A stretch of 64,000 nucleotides of DNA from Symbiodinium natans (GCA_905221605.1 CAJNDS010000113.1:696674-760673), one strand, 5' to 3'; positions 41,363 to 52,785 are shown, counted from the first letter of the stretch. Made by a program: numbers and translations. Notes: a model not told the origin generated them from the sequence alone.

Positions 41363-43126
41363 CCCAGGACCCTTTTTGGGGTTGGCTACCTTAGCTAAGG
41401 GAACCTGAAGAAAAAACAAAAGGTACCACCGGGCTACCAAGGATAAGGTGGAGCGCCTTATCCTGAAAGAGGGCCGCTTCCTACACTGATTTGGGAGGTT
41501 TAGGGTTAGGTTTTAGAGCTTCGGGGTGTTTACGATAATAAGGGATCCCTAGTGCATAGACCCCCAAATAGTCGGCTCCCCTTATACTAAGGGCCCCAAA
41601 AAAGGTACCCCAAACAAAAACGAAAACATGATCTCGCGAGTGGCGGGACCGGATTGTGCTGATAGGCGGTTTAGGGTTTACGAAAAAGCCGAAACTCCTA
41701 AACCCTTAACCCTAAAATCCCTAAGCCACCCTTCAAAGTCAAACCCTAAACCCTAAACCCTAAACCCTAAACCCTCAACCCTGAAATCCCTAAGCCCGCC
41801 TCTTGGGGCAGAACGATGACGCCCATGCCGGTGCTGACGCACACGTAAACCATCTGGAAGGCCTTCTTGGCTCCAACAACTAGGGTTTAGGGTTTAGGGT
41901 TTAGGGTTTAGGGGCCTTCTTGGCTCCCACAACTATAGGCCCGAAGCCCATGACTGCATATTGGGGGTCGAGAACGAGATGTTTTGGGGACTTGGTGAAC
42001 CCTGAACCCTCAACCCTACCCCAGACCCTGGCCCTAAACCCTAAACCCTAAGCCGCAGCTTCATGGGCTTTTCCTCCACAGCATCTGCAGCTGCCGCTCC
42101 GTGGACTAACAATGTCATGAACGAACAAGGACATCATGTGGGGCTTACCAGCACAGCCTCCCCACCCAACACTATGGTTGGCCACAGCTGTTCAGCGTGC
42201 CGGGGACGGAACACGCAGACCAGCATTGAACTTTGCCACCCTAAACCCAATAGACTGGCGATCAACCACTGTTCAAAAACTAAACCCTCAACCCTCAACC
42301 CTCAACCCTCAACCCTAAACCCTAAACCCTAAAACGCTAAACCCTACCAACAAGAGTTCCTCGCAGCAAAGGTTGGGCTTTGGGGCTTGGCGTAGTTGTC
42401 TCAGGAAAGCAAGTTGGACCGCCCGCGGTGCTACTAAACCCTCAGAAAGCAACTTGCTTAAAGAACCCCTCAAAAATGGAAGATATTCATCCCTGTACTA
42501 CCTTAAGAGGAAGAATATTTTGTGGGGGGGGATCTTAAGCAACTACAAGAAAAGCCTCATGAGTTGTGATCAGCTAGAAGAAAAGCCCCATGAATTGTGA
42601 TCCTCTGAAGCCACAGAGAGCGAACATATGTGAGATCCCAAAGTCTTAAGTCCGAAGCCCTAGAACCCTAGGTGTCCCACGAACCTCAAACTTATGTAAG
42701 AAGTGATCCCTATAAACCCTAAACCCCAAACCCCGAACCCTAAACCCTGAACCCCAAACCCTAAACCCCAGACCTTAAACCCCTAGTCAGGGCCGGGTCA
42801 CGGTGATTCCGAGCCATTTGGCCACGGGCAGCGTTCGCTGAAGCTTGCTCGCATCTTTCTCCTGCCCCAAGCTTCCTAAACCCCTGTAAGCCCCCAAGCC
42901 CTATAGGGTTTAGGGTTTAGTGTTTAGGGTTTAGGGAACCCTGAACCCCTAAACCCCTAAAGCCCTTTTTTCCCGCTAACCCCCCAAATCCTAAACCCCT
43001 AAAACCCTCTTCGGTCGGGAACTTTTGGGTATGGAAGGGTCTCGGGATTAGGGAAACAGGGGAACAAGTGAGACGCATTGTCCAAGCCGCTTGTGCACAT
43101 GGAGCAGTTTCATTGGGCCCTTAGTA

Positions 43127-43341
43127 TGCGCCCTTAGTTTTGGAACCCTGACATAACCTATAAATATATATATTTATTTATTTGTTTTTCTTTATTTATT
43201 TAATATATATATATATATAGAAAGAACTACAAATAAATAAATATAAATATATATATATATATATACCATGTACAAACCAAGGGCCCATGCTTCGAACCCT
43301 CTACAGGAAGGCAAAGGGACCATCTCCGAGGGGTCATGCAC
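43127..43341. mobile_element. Family C-like element split by AT microsatellite
   Basis: GGGCCCTTAGTATGCGCCCT at the left and AAGGGCCCATGCTTCGAACC, GGAAGGCAAAGGGACCATC at the right are family C blocks. The interior 43157..43266 is almost pure AT (TATATA and TTTATT runs). Confidence 0.45.
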
Positions 43342-43630
43342 CTTAGAATTATAGGGTTTAGGGTTTAGGGTTTAGGGTTAGGAGGGTTCATAGGGCGCTG
43401 GATTTGTCGCCCTAAACCCTAAACATGAAAAGACTGTCCAGGCAAGGAGGTCGGACTTCCCAATCCAAAGAGCACAGACCCGCTGCAACGCCCTAAGCCC
43501 TCAACCCCCTAAGCCCCCTAAAGCCTATGAAAAATCCCCGAACACCTCCCAATGCCCGTCTCAACCCTAAACCCTAGACCCCCTAAGCCCCCGAAACCCT
43601 GAAATCCCCGAAAAAACCTCCTAACGCCCC

Positions 43631-43817
43631 TACTTGGAGGATCATGGGAAGTGTACTTATAACCTAACCAGAGGACTTGGGGAGCTTATAAGTACAGCTA
43701 TGATCGGCGCTCCCAGTAGGGTTTAGCATGTTGATTGTCATTGTAGTGGGATTTGAGTTTAGGTCTTAGGGTGGGTTCAGGGGGTTCAGGGTTCTGGGTT
43801 TAGGGAACCTCCAAGTA
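43631..43817. mobile_element. Family D element, copy 3
   Basis: TACTTGGAGGATCATGGG facing GGGAACCTCCAAGTA; the left part retains ACTTATAACC and GCTTATAAGTACAGC. The right half is replaced by degenerate TTTAGGG-like DNA. Confidence 0.5.
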
Positions 43818-43939
43818 AGCAGCCCCGCCCCCCCCCCCCCCCTCCCCCCAATTGTTGATGCTGTACCCGGCTGCCTCCGCTGGCGCTTCCACTTCAATGA
43901 GTCGGTTTATGTCCTCCTCGCGTGGGTCCAGGGTTTAGG

Positions 43940-44040
43940 GTGGATGTTCCCCCTTTTTACTAACAATCCTGAATAGGGATTCTAGTACCCCTGATTAGAA
44001 TCCCTATTAAGGACTGTTAGTATAAGGGAGAACAGCCCAA
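43940..44040. mobile_element. Family A palindromic element, copy 8
   Basis: GTGGATGTTCCCCCTTTTTA facing AGTATAAGGGAGAACAGCCC, inner arms AATCCTGAATAGGGAT and ATCCCTATTAAGGACTG. Telomere-like units lie on both sides (GGTTTAGGG left, GTTTAGGGG right), as in copy 1. Confidence 0.65.
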
Positions 44041-44562
44041 GTTTAGGGGTTTAGTTACGGGTTCGGGGTTTAGAGTTTAGGGGTTGGAGGGTTTGAGGGA
44101 GGTTTAGTTCGGGTTTCGGGTACAAACACCCCAATTTCGAACCCGAAAGGTTTGAACCCTGAAGCATGTACGTAGTGGTTCGGGGCTTATGTTTAGGGCA
44201 CCCCTCGCTCTCTCAAACCCTGAAACCTAAACGCTAAACCCTAGACGGCGAAACCAACCTGATTAACCCCGTAAAGCCCGAAAGCGAGCTGTTGCTCGTA
44301 GGGCGAAAGGCCCCCTAAACCTCAAACCCTATAAATCTTAAACCCTATATAAGCCCCAAACCCCAAACACTAAATCCTAAACCCTACATCCCAAACCCTC
44401 AACCCACTGAAAGTGCCAAGCTATGAAAGGCTCTAAGGCCCGAAAAGTATAGGGCTCTTAAGGAATTCATGGGGGGGGGGGGGGGGGGGCAGGTACCTAG
44501 GTTCCGCTTAGGGAAGCTTAGGGAGCCTTGGGGACTAGTGGGCTTCAGATAGCCCCCTTGAA

Positions 44563-44668
44563 CCCTAAACCCTAAACCCTAAACCTAAACCCTAAACCCT
44601 AAACCCTAAACCCTAAACCCTAAACCCTAAACCCTAAACCCTAAACCCTAAACCCTAAACCCTAAACC
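44563..44668 (-). repeat. CCCTAAA array, about 15 units
   Basis: One shortened unit (AAACCTAAACC) at 44582; otherwise pure. Confidence 0.95.
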
Positions 44669-45253
44669 CGAACCCTTGAACCCCCCTCCCTTAAGAACCC
44701 TACAACAAAAGGGCTCCTCTCCACCGCCTGAAGACCATGACTCGCCCTGAGCCTTAGTCTCGAGGAGCTTTTGGTTAGGGTTCGGGGTTTAGGGTTTTGG
44801 GGTTTAGGGTTTAGGGTTTGGGGTATAGGGTTGAGGGGTTTAGGGTTTAGGGTTTGGGGTTTAGAGTTTAGGGTTCAGGGTTCAGGGCCAAACCCTAAAC
44901 CTAAGCCGCAAATCCCTAAGCCCGTTTTTGATGTCCAGGTCCAGGTTTTGGGGCTTATAGGGTTGAACCTCGGGGGGACTTTTGGGTTAAGGGCCTCGGG
45001 CCTAAGGTTTTCCAAGGTTATGAGGGTTTGCACGGCTTCTCGGGCTGACGGGGCTTCTGGGCAGGGCAAACTTCCCCGATCTCCTGGGTTTAGGGTTTAG
45101 GGTTTAGGGTTTAGGGTTTAGGGTTTAGGCAACCCCAATTCCCAGACACTCTCCAAAACTCCAGGGACTTCGGTTCAAGCCCTTGAAGCCCTCCTAAACC
45201 CTCAACCCGTCAAACTAAAACCCCTTAAACACCCTAAACCCCTTAGCGCCCCA

Positions 45254-45343
45254 AACCCTAAACCCTAAACCCTAAACCCTAAACCCTAAACCCTAAACCC
45301 TAAACCCTAAACCCTAAACCCTAAACCCTAAACCCTAAACCCC
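45254..45343 (-). repeat. CCCTAAA array, about 13 units
   Basis: Pure tract between islands of about 125 bp on either side. Confidence 0.95.
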
Positions 45344-45755
45344 TTGAATGAGGCCCCGATGCATGGGAGCCGACTCCCACGCTCTGCGGCCGCACCACTG
45401 AGGTGGGTGTCGCCATGGGCCCAAGATGGGGAAGGGGAGGGGGGACGAGGCCAAAGACGTTTTTTTGGGGTTTAGGGTTTAGGGATTAGGGTTTAGGCTT
45501 TAGGGACGAGTGCCGTTGTCATGATGACTTCTTTTCTGGCTGCGCTTGTCATTATGGCGAGGTTATTCTTGCGTCTCTTGCTATCATTTCTGAGACTTAG
45601 GCATTGATGGTCTCCCTAAACCCTAAACCCTAAACCCTAAACCCTAAACCCTAAACCCTATGGTTCTTGCCGCGGTGAGATGTTCCAGGGGCTCAGGGGT
45701 CGGCGCTTGGCTGCTTGACCCGATACGTCCAACGGGTTGGAAGCTTCTAGTTGCG

Positions 45756-46090
45756 TTTAGGGTTCTTAGGGTTTAGGGGTTTAGGGTTTAGGGTTTTAGG
45801 GGTTTAGGGGTTTAGGGTTTAGGGGTTTGGGGGTTCAGGGGTTTAGGGGTTTAGGGGTTTAGGGTTTAGGGTTTAGGGGTTTAGGGTTCAGGGGTTTAGG
45901 GGTTTAGGGGTTTAGGGGTTTAGGGGTTGAGGGGTTCAGGGGTTCAGGGGTTTAGGGGTTTAGGGGGGTTTAGGGGTTTTTGGGTTTAGGGGTTTAGGGG
46001 TTTAGGGGTTTAAGGGTTTAGGGGTTGAAGGGTTTAGGGGTTTAGGGGTTTAGGGCTTGGTTTAGGGGTTAGGGTTTAGGGTTTAAGCCT
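45756..46090 (+). repeat. 335-bp TTTAGGG/TTTAGGGG mixed array
   Basis: Mainly octamer TTTAGGGG with interspersed heptamers, TTCAGGGG, TTGAGGGG and TTTGGGGG variants. The G-strand counterpart of 27297..27850. Confidence 0.92.
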
Positions 46091-46190
46091 CGAGCCTGAA
46101 GTCCTCAACGTCCGACTTTTTGGGGTTGTAGAGGTTGAGGGTTGAGGGTTTAGGGCTTCGGGTTTAGGGTTAGAACGGGGACTTCCTGGT

Positions 46191-46283
46191 CCTACTACTT
46201 GCTCAAGAACCTCCCAAGAAAATGAACATGTTCTTCCTTATTAGGGCAATTTAACTGTTGGGGGTTCTGAAGCAAATAGTAGG
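46191..46283. mobile_element. Family F palindromic element, copy 1
   Basis: CCTACTACTTGCTCAAGAAC at the left and GTTCTGAAGCAAATAGTAGG at the right are inverted repeats; inner arms carry CATGTTCTTCC. 93 bp, no coding capacity. Confidence 0.5.
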
Positions 46284-47824
46284 GATTCATGGTTCAGAGG
46301 TTTAGGGTGTCAGGGTAGAGGCCCAACAGTAGGCTTTGAGGTCTTTTGGGTCTAGGCTTTGCTTTCGCCAGGCGTTTCAAGGTTGTTGGGTATTTGGGGT
46401 TTAGGGTTTTTTTGCCTTGGGGGACGCATCTAACTCCAGGCCTTAGAAAGGTGTTTGGCCCTGAGCTTCCACTTTCTCTTTTTTTTGGGTGGGGGGGGGG
46501 GGGGGGAATCTGGGGGCCCTTTTTGTTGCAAAGCTCCAAGCCCGAAAAGCTTGAACCCTAAACCCTGTTGAAATCCGAAGCTTGCAAGGCTCTCGAATCT
46601 TGTTCGGGGAGGGGCCCCATCTAGTTCATGGTTGGGATAGTATAAACAATTCACAGTTCTATGCCTTATTGAGTTTAAGTACACTTAAAAGTGCAAATTG
46701 TTACCCGGAACCCACTATGACAAAGAAACCCCAAGCCCTAAACCCCAAACCCTAAACCCTAGCCCTAAACCCTAAACCCTCCTTCGTCATCTCTAACCCC
46801 AAGATTTACCCCCCACTTCCGAGGTCGGCGCCGCTGTAGACTGCGTACTTGGGGATTCAGGGGGCGGAGGGCCTATTAGGGTTTAGGGTTGTAGGGTTTT
46901 AGGGGGGTAGGGTTTAGGTTTTAAGGTTTATAGGGCTTATTAGGGTTTACAGGATTTATAGGGTTTATGGGGTTTAGGGCCCTACAGCCCGGCTTGTACA
47001 AACCCTAAACCCTAAACCACCCACAACCTTTAAAACAAAAACTCCAAAAACCCTTGAAACAAAAAAACCCTACATCCTAAGCCCTCGAAACAAAAAAACC
47101 TAAACCCTTGAAACACAAAAAAACATGAAACCCCAAACCCTTGAAACCCAAAAGCCTTGAAAACCTGAAGCCCTTCACCCTTGAAGCACAAGCCCAAAAC
47201 CCTAAACCCTAAACCCTAACTACTACTACCCTAAACCCAAACTACCCTAAACCCCCGAATCAAAGACGGCACGGCCCGTGTGGAGCCCATTGACCGAGTC
47301 CTGGAATGAGGGGTTTAGGGTTTAGGACTTCGGGTTTAGGGTTGGTTGTAGGATGTAGAGTTTAGGTGGGGGCGCCCATTCGCTAGGTTTAGGGTTTAGG
47401 GCTTAGGCGGCCCTCAACCCTGCACCCGAAACCCGAAACCTCGATGGCTTGGGAGCACGGAGTTCCGAGATTGTGCTGCAAAATGGACCCTCTGGGTTGA
47501 GGGTCTAGGGTTTTAGGTTTTAGGGTTGAGAGCTCAATGTCCTGCACCTTTTTGGCCATCATGCATGGGTCCCGTGGGGTTCTCGAATTCCGAGAGCTTG
47601 CTACAGGCTTTGATGATGCAGTACCAAGAACCAAGGAGGTTGGCATCTGAAGAAGAACGAATTCCTCTAAAACCTAAACCCTAAACCCTAAATCCTAAAC
47701 CCCAAGCCCTAAACCCTAAACCCCAAACCGCAGAACCCTGAAGCAGTGAACGCTAAAGCTCAAATTATGAAAAGCCCACATCGTCCAAAATGCGCTGTCA
47801 GATTCCAGGTCCCAAACATCAGCA

Positions 47825-48065
47825 CCGACACGGTTCCTTAATATGGGCCCTGAAATGGGGACCCCTTGTATACGCCTGATATACCCGAAAGAAAACTCCA
47901 GAAAGTTGGAATGATGTAAGCTGGGATTCCCTTCAGTATACCTTTTTGGGGTATGGGGATAAGGATGTTCCAACTTTTTTGGAGTTTACTGTTTACTGTA
48001 TAGAGCCCCACGAGCTCATACTTCACAACCCTCCAAAGAAGGTAAGGGCCCATGTCAAGAAACCG
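47825..48065. mobile_element. Family C-like element, diverged and enlarged
   Basis: CACGGTTCCTTAATATGGGC facing AAGGGCCCATGTCAAGAAAC near 48046..48065, with CAACCCTCCAAAGAAGGTAA inside. The middle holds about 130 bp not seen in other copies, with its own dyad (AGAAAGTTGGAATGAT facing ATGTTCCAACTTTTTTGG). Confidence 0.4.
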
Positions 48066-48689
48066 TGTAACTTCCCTACTTACACATCCCACAACCCCAA
48101 CGCCTACATCCCGGTTCCTGGGATTATTGTAGAGAAAAATACACTGTTTTGGGGTTTAGGGTTTAGGTTCAGGGTTTAGCTAGGGTATCCTTACATGTAT
48201 GGCCGTACCGTAACTTGATAGACATTGATTGATGAAGTCCACGGACAAGAACCCACCTTCATTTCAAAGGAGGCAAAGGGCTTTGGGTTTAAGACTATGG
48301 AGAACAAACCCGAAAACCCTGGAGTCTTCAGTCTTCCAAATACACTGATGGGCCTTTGCGCGTCACACCTGCAAACGAGCTGCAACCAGGTTAAGGGATG
48401 GCAAGGGTTGAGGGTTGAGGGTTCTGCAAAAACTCCTAAGTCCCATCTAAAGCTGAGGCCTCCCCGCCCCCCGGTAAACCCTGAAAGCTCCCCCCAAAAG
48501 CCCTAACCCTAAACCCTAAACCCCGAAACCCCGAGAGACCGGTGAATTGCCTGTCCATGGATGGGGAGGGCGGGCTTTCACCGAAGGTCGGTGCCTGCGA
48601 AGAACGTGGCTCTCACTTGAGACAGGGGTTTGGGGATGCAGGGCTTTTGGCTGTAGGGCTGTTTTTGCGATCTTTCATATCTATGTGAA

Positions 48690-48810
48690 AAGTGTGTGTG
48701 TATATATATATACACACATAGAAGCACATGTGTATACATACATATATATATATAGTTCCATAATTCCAAGTTCATCTATATACATATGTATATATATATA
48801 TATACATATA
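48690..48810. repeat. GTGTATA/TATA microsatellite
   Basis: TGTGTATATATATA and (AT)n runs with short interruptions. Confidence 0.85.
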
Positions 48811-49257
48811 GAGAGATGTTTGTGCATAATCTTAAGGACAGGTTTGGCACTTCAGGGCATTAGCATTTAGCTCTTGGGGGGCGGAGGGGTGGGGGCTGGG
48901 GCTCAGGTCGGGCTTAGGATTGAAGGGTTTCAGGGTGCGGGTCCAGGGGGGTTCAGGGTTTGTGCAAGCACTCTCTGCAACGGCAGGCCCCGGAGCACTC
49001 TGAACAGGGTGCAACATTATACATACATACTGGTGCACCGTTCACCTCAAACAAGATCATCGGAAGCACCAGGGGGCAGGGGGGGTGGGGGCCGAAAAGT
49101 TTCCTAAGCCCTCAACCCCAAACCCTAAACCCCTAAACCCTAAAACTTTAAATCCTAACTGTAACCCTAAAACTCCAAATCCCTAAACCCCTAACACCCT
49201 AAAACCCTAAACCCTAAACCCTAAACCCTGACTTCAGCAGGGTACTGAGGCTGAGAC

Positions 49258-49595
49258 AAGTTGCCTAAAGCCTAAACCCCTAAAACCGAAACCCCTAAAT
49301 ACCCTAAATACACTAAATACCCTAAATACCCTAAATAGCCTAAATAGCCTAAATACCCCAATTCCCTAAATACCCTCAATACCCTCAATACCCTCAATAC
49401 CCTCAATACCCTAAATACCCTAAACACCCTAAGCACCCCAACACCCTCAATACCCTCAATACCCTCAATACCCTAAATACCTTAAATAACCTAAACCCTA
49501 AGCCCTAAGCCCTAAGCCCTAAACCCTAAGCCCTAAGCCCTAAGCCCTAAGCCCTAAGCCCTAAACCCTAAACCCTAAACCCTAAACCCTAAACC
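49258..49595 (-). repeat. Composite array of CCCTAAATA / CCCTCAATA 9-mers and CCCTAAG 7-mers
   Basis: Blocks of 9-mers (49290..49490) give way to CCCTAAG heptamers (49494..49560) and then CCCTAAA (49561..49595). The flanks on both sides carry the same GGGTACTGAGGCTGAGACA (49240..49258 and 49620..49638), so the array seems to lie inside a duplicated segment. Confidence 0.9.
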
Positions 49596-50547
49596 CCAAA
49601 CCCCAACTTCAACAGCGCAGGGTACTGAGGCTGAGACATCACCCCCGGCATCGTCGAAGGCCCAGGCAGCTCGGGCGGGCGGCGCGGGAGAGCTTCCCTC
49701 GGAGGAGTTTAGAGTTTAGGGTTAACCCTAAACCCTAAACCCTAAACCTTAAACCCCAAACCAAGCCCTAAACCCAGTCAGTGAAAACCTGCCATATCTC
49801 AAGGAACCATTAGGTTTGGCAGGTTTTTGTTCATTGCTGTTCAAGGCGGGCCCTAAGCCTCAAACCTTAAACCCTCAATCCTAAACCCTAAACCCTAAAA
49901 CCCTAAACCCTAAACCCTAAACCCTAGCCCTAAACCCTAAAGCGCCTTGGATAAGGCGCCGATACTCGGGGAAGGTGGAAAAGCCCCAAGCCATGATCCT
50001 TCGTTGGTGCACCTCGCCACTTGTCTAATTCCAGGGCCTCATTTTTGCGGGGTTTCCGAAATTCGGGGTACCCTTGCTTAGGGTTTAGGATTTAGGGTTT
50101 AGGGTTTAGGGTTTAGGGTTTAGGGTTTACTCTCCGAAATTAGGGGTACCTTATTGGGTTCCTTTTTGTAAGGTCTATATTCGCAGTTCTTGATTTGATT
50201 GTCGTAATCCCCTATGTAAAGGATACTGAGAGTTTGGACTTAGGGTTTGGGTCTTATACTTAATCCCTGTTCCCCTAGGAAGAAAAAAGGATCCTTTTTG
50301 TTCATATATAAGAAAGCCCATAACCCAAAAAGTAAAAAGGATCCCTAACACTGATCTAGTATATAGGGTTGTTTGGGGTTCGGGGTTTAGGGTTGTTTAG
50401 GCTTTTGTTGTTAGGGCTTGGGGGCTGTTTAGGGTTGTTTTAGGGGTCAGGGCTGCTTTTAAGGCTTAGGGTTTGGAGTTTAGGGCAGTTCTGGGTTTAG
50501 GCTTGTTTAGGGTTTTGAGGGCGTAGTCTCCCCCTGCCTTTTTGCAG
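49596..50547. repeat. Arrays and GGGTACC elements, 49.6-50.5 kb
   Basis: Head-to-head junction at 49711-49745; C tract 49880-49940; G tract 50078-50130 set between CCGAAATTCGGGGTACCC and CCGAAATTAGGGGTACC, as though a tract had entered or been duplicated with that site. 50340-50520 is decayed G-type DNA. Confidence 0.75.
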
Positions 50548-50716
50548 CTCATCTGTTGTGTCGCCAGCACGCTACTCGTTGAATGGAGTCAGGTCGACTA
50601 GCTACAAATCGTCTGTGGCAGCACCGGCTGAGTCCTTCGAGTAAGGCGGTCCGGAACACGTGACATGCGGGACCTGAAATGTCTCAGCCTCACGGCACTA
50701 CGGCTTCAGTTTATAG
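50548..50716 (+). CDS. Two candidate exons of a spliced gene
   Basis: Exon 50548..50640 follows a textbook acceptor (CCCCTGCCTTTTTGCAG) and ends at the donor TTCGA|GTAAGG. Between them one frame is open for 30 codons (SSVVSPARYSLNGVRSTSYK, then SSVAAPAESF). A 47-nt GT-AG stretch (50641..50687) leads to a second short exon 50688..50716 that keeps the frame (DLTALRLQFI) and ends at ATAG|GTAGGG. Sequence and phase are read directly. That these are real exons is inference, and no family is recognised. They precede the exon pair at 51220..51483 on the same strand and may belong to the same gene, but the phase of the second exon does not join directly to 51220, so at least one exon would be missing between. 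Confidence 0.4.
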
Positions 50717-51219
50717 GTAGGGTGGTCCCTCTACACCTCAAAGCCGATACCCTAAACCCTAAACCCTAAACCCTAAACCCTAAACCTGGAGCCTTCTGGG
50801 CATCGATATCGCACGAAGCTGCGCCCAAGACCCTAAACCCGAACTTCTCTCATTCACCACATAGACTAAGGGTTTAGGGTTTAGGGTTTAGGGTTTAGGG
50901 TTTAGGGTTTAGGGTTTAGGATAAAGCCCTAAACCCTCAAGCAGCTTTGCAAGGTGTATACGGAAGGCTTTTAAGAAAGACTGAAAGGAAGAGTGGCTTA
51001 AATCCTAAACCCTAAGCCCGAAACCCTAAACCCTAAACCCTAAATGTGCGGGTCGGAGGTAGCGTCTGGCTCGTTGCGCAAGCTTTCGTGCCCAGGGTTT
51101 TTGGTGCACTTAGACCCTCCAAGCTCTAAAGGAGCTAGGGATTCAACCCTCCACCCTAAACCCTAAATCCTAAACCCTAAACCCTAGGGTTTGGGGTCCA
51201 GTTGGCTTCTGTACTGTAG

Positions 51220-51483
51220 AACGTGCCGTTGGTGCTGTTAACTGAAGGTTGGCTCACAAGACTTGAAACGCGTGAAACGTCCCCACTGCAAGCTTGGTAA
51301 GGGTTTAGGGTTTAGGGTTTAGGGTTCAGGGTTTAGGGTTTAGGGTTTAGGGTTCAGGGTTCAAGGTTTAGGGTTCAGGGTTTAAGCCGCTCTTCCTTTC
51401 GGGGCAGGCGTGGACGTTCAGCGCTAGGACCGGTAGAATGGGCGCAACACCGTTCAGAAGAAAAGCATCGTCACCACTGCTGA
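51220..51483 (+). CDS. Candidate 3' exons joined across a telomere-repeat intron
   Basis: Exon 51220..51296 follows TTGGCTTCTGTACTGTAG and reads NVPLVLLTEGWLTRLETRET then SPLQA. It ends with CTTG|GTAAGG. The donor is the first base of a TTTAGGG/TTCAGGG tract (51297..51380) that closes with a pyrimidine-rich acceptor (CTCTTCCTTTCGGGGCAG, AG at 51406..51407). The next exon, 51408..51483, joins in phase through a shared Trp codon (RGRSALGPVEWAQHRSEEKH, then RHHC) and stops at TGA 51481..51483. The 111-nt interval has canonical splice ends and no other evident content than about ten telomere-like units. No protein family is recognised. This is one of the better examples in the window for a telomeric-repeat intron. 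Confidence 0.4.
51297..51407 (+). other. Candidate 111-nt intron carrying TTTAGGG/TTCAGGG units
   Basis: Donor GTAAGG merges directly into GTTTAGGG units; acceptor CTCTTCCTTTCGGGGCAG. Flanking frames join in phase. Confidence 0.42.
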
Positions 51484-52683
51484 AGACGTAACATCACACC
51501 CGGCCCCAAAGGGCCTGCGAACGTCTAGCCTCAGGATGCTATCATGCAGGAGGGCTAGGGAAAGGGGCCATACAAGCCCTGAGCCCGAAGCCCTGAGCCC
51601 TAAGCCGTAAACCCGAAATCCCATTGGGCTTTCACCTTTTAAATCTTGAGTGCGCCGAACACGAGCTGTTCTCCAAACCGAGCTTCGAGGGTTTAGGGTT
51701 TAGGGTTTAGGGTTTAGGGTTGAGGCGTCAAGGTTTAAAGGGTTTCGGGGGCTTGGAGTTTGGGGAGTTCAGGTGCCCGGGGTTGCTCTAGATATCCGTG
51801 AGGGTGGGGCTTAGGATTTTGGATTTTGGGTTTAGGGGTCCCTAAACCCTAAACCCTGAACCCTAAACCCTGAACCCTAAACCCTAAACCCTACACCCTG
51901 AACCCTAAACCCTAAACCCTGAACCCTAGTAGGATGTAGATGAACCCGGATTGGCTCCGGGAGAACAGGCCGAGACGGCGTCAAAAACCTCGCCAGGCGC
52001 TGACGCGCCACGAGGATGTTCCGGGAAGCCAACATCAAGCTGCAGAAGCCTGGAAGGGGTTTAGGGTGTAGGGTTGAGGGTTGAGGGTTGCGGGTTTAGA
52101 CCAACCCTGAACCCTAAAACCCTCTAACTCCCTGAGCCCTAATCCCCAAACCCCACAAACCCCAGAGGGGCCCATGAACTGTTGAAGGTGGGGGGGAAAG
52201 GTTCAGGATTCGTTTAGTCTAGGGTTGAGGGTTGAGGGTTGAGGGCTGAGAAGGCAGCCTCTCAAACCTCAAGGCCCGAAGCCTAAACATAGAAGCCTCC
52301 ATCCACAAAACAGCACAATCCGAAAGCGCTAAACCTGAAGCCAACCCCCACAAAAAGCGGAGCGCTAAACCCCAAAAACACCCAAAGCCAATACCCCCAA
52401 ACACCAAAGCGCCGCCCCTCCCTCTCCACCAACAATACTAGACCAAACCCCCAACCCTCAAAACACCCCACCAACAACACCCCTAAACCCTAAACCCTAA
52501 ACCCTAAACCCTGAACCCCTCCCACCAACAACACGAGTCTAACCTAAACCCACCCGCACCCGGCCCTCGACACACCCTAAACCTTAAAACCCCACATGTA
52601 GACCCTCAAGACCCCTCTCCTGCCTGGTTCTTAGTAGGGAAGTTCGGGAACGAGGTACCTTTTCGAATATCCCTGAAAGGGCA

Positions 52684-52744
52684 TATATATATATATATAT
52701 ATATTAATGAGCATATACAAATTAAAATATAAACATAAATATGC

Positions 52745-52780
<36 letters not shown>

Positions 52781-52785
52781 AGGGC
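52684..52785. repeat. AT microsatellite
   Basis: Two (AT)n runs flank ATTAATGAGCATATACAAAT. The flank GGGCCCTAACTCCCTCAT occurs twice (52781..52798 and 52854..52871). Confidence 0.85.

Larger units (their letters stand above)
41363..44562. repeat. Sparse arrays and elements, 41.4-44.6 kb
   Basis: C tracts 41741-41780, 42268-42345, 42714-42785; G tracts 41880-41913, 42905-42940 (with G-to-C junction), 43354-43380. Elements of families C, D and A lie at 43127-44040. The 42063..42332 plus ORF starts after a CAG and ends in CCCTCAA units; no motif, not called. Poly-G 44470-44488. Confidence 0.78.
44669..49257. repeat. Arrays and unique DNA, 44.7-49.3 kb
   Basis: G tracts 44780-44890, 45089-45128, 45468-45510, 45756-46090, 46878-46980 (decayed), 47310-47410; C tracts 45254-45343, 45615-45660, 46735-46778, 47680-47730, 49115-49228. 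46992-47220 has CCTTGAAACAAAAA units of about 28 bp. 47730-48500 contains the family C-like element; 48500-49110 is unique plus the AT microsatellite, nothing recognised. Confidence 0.78.
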
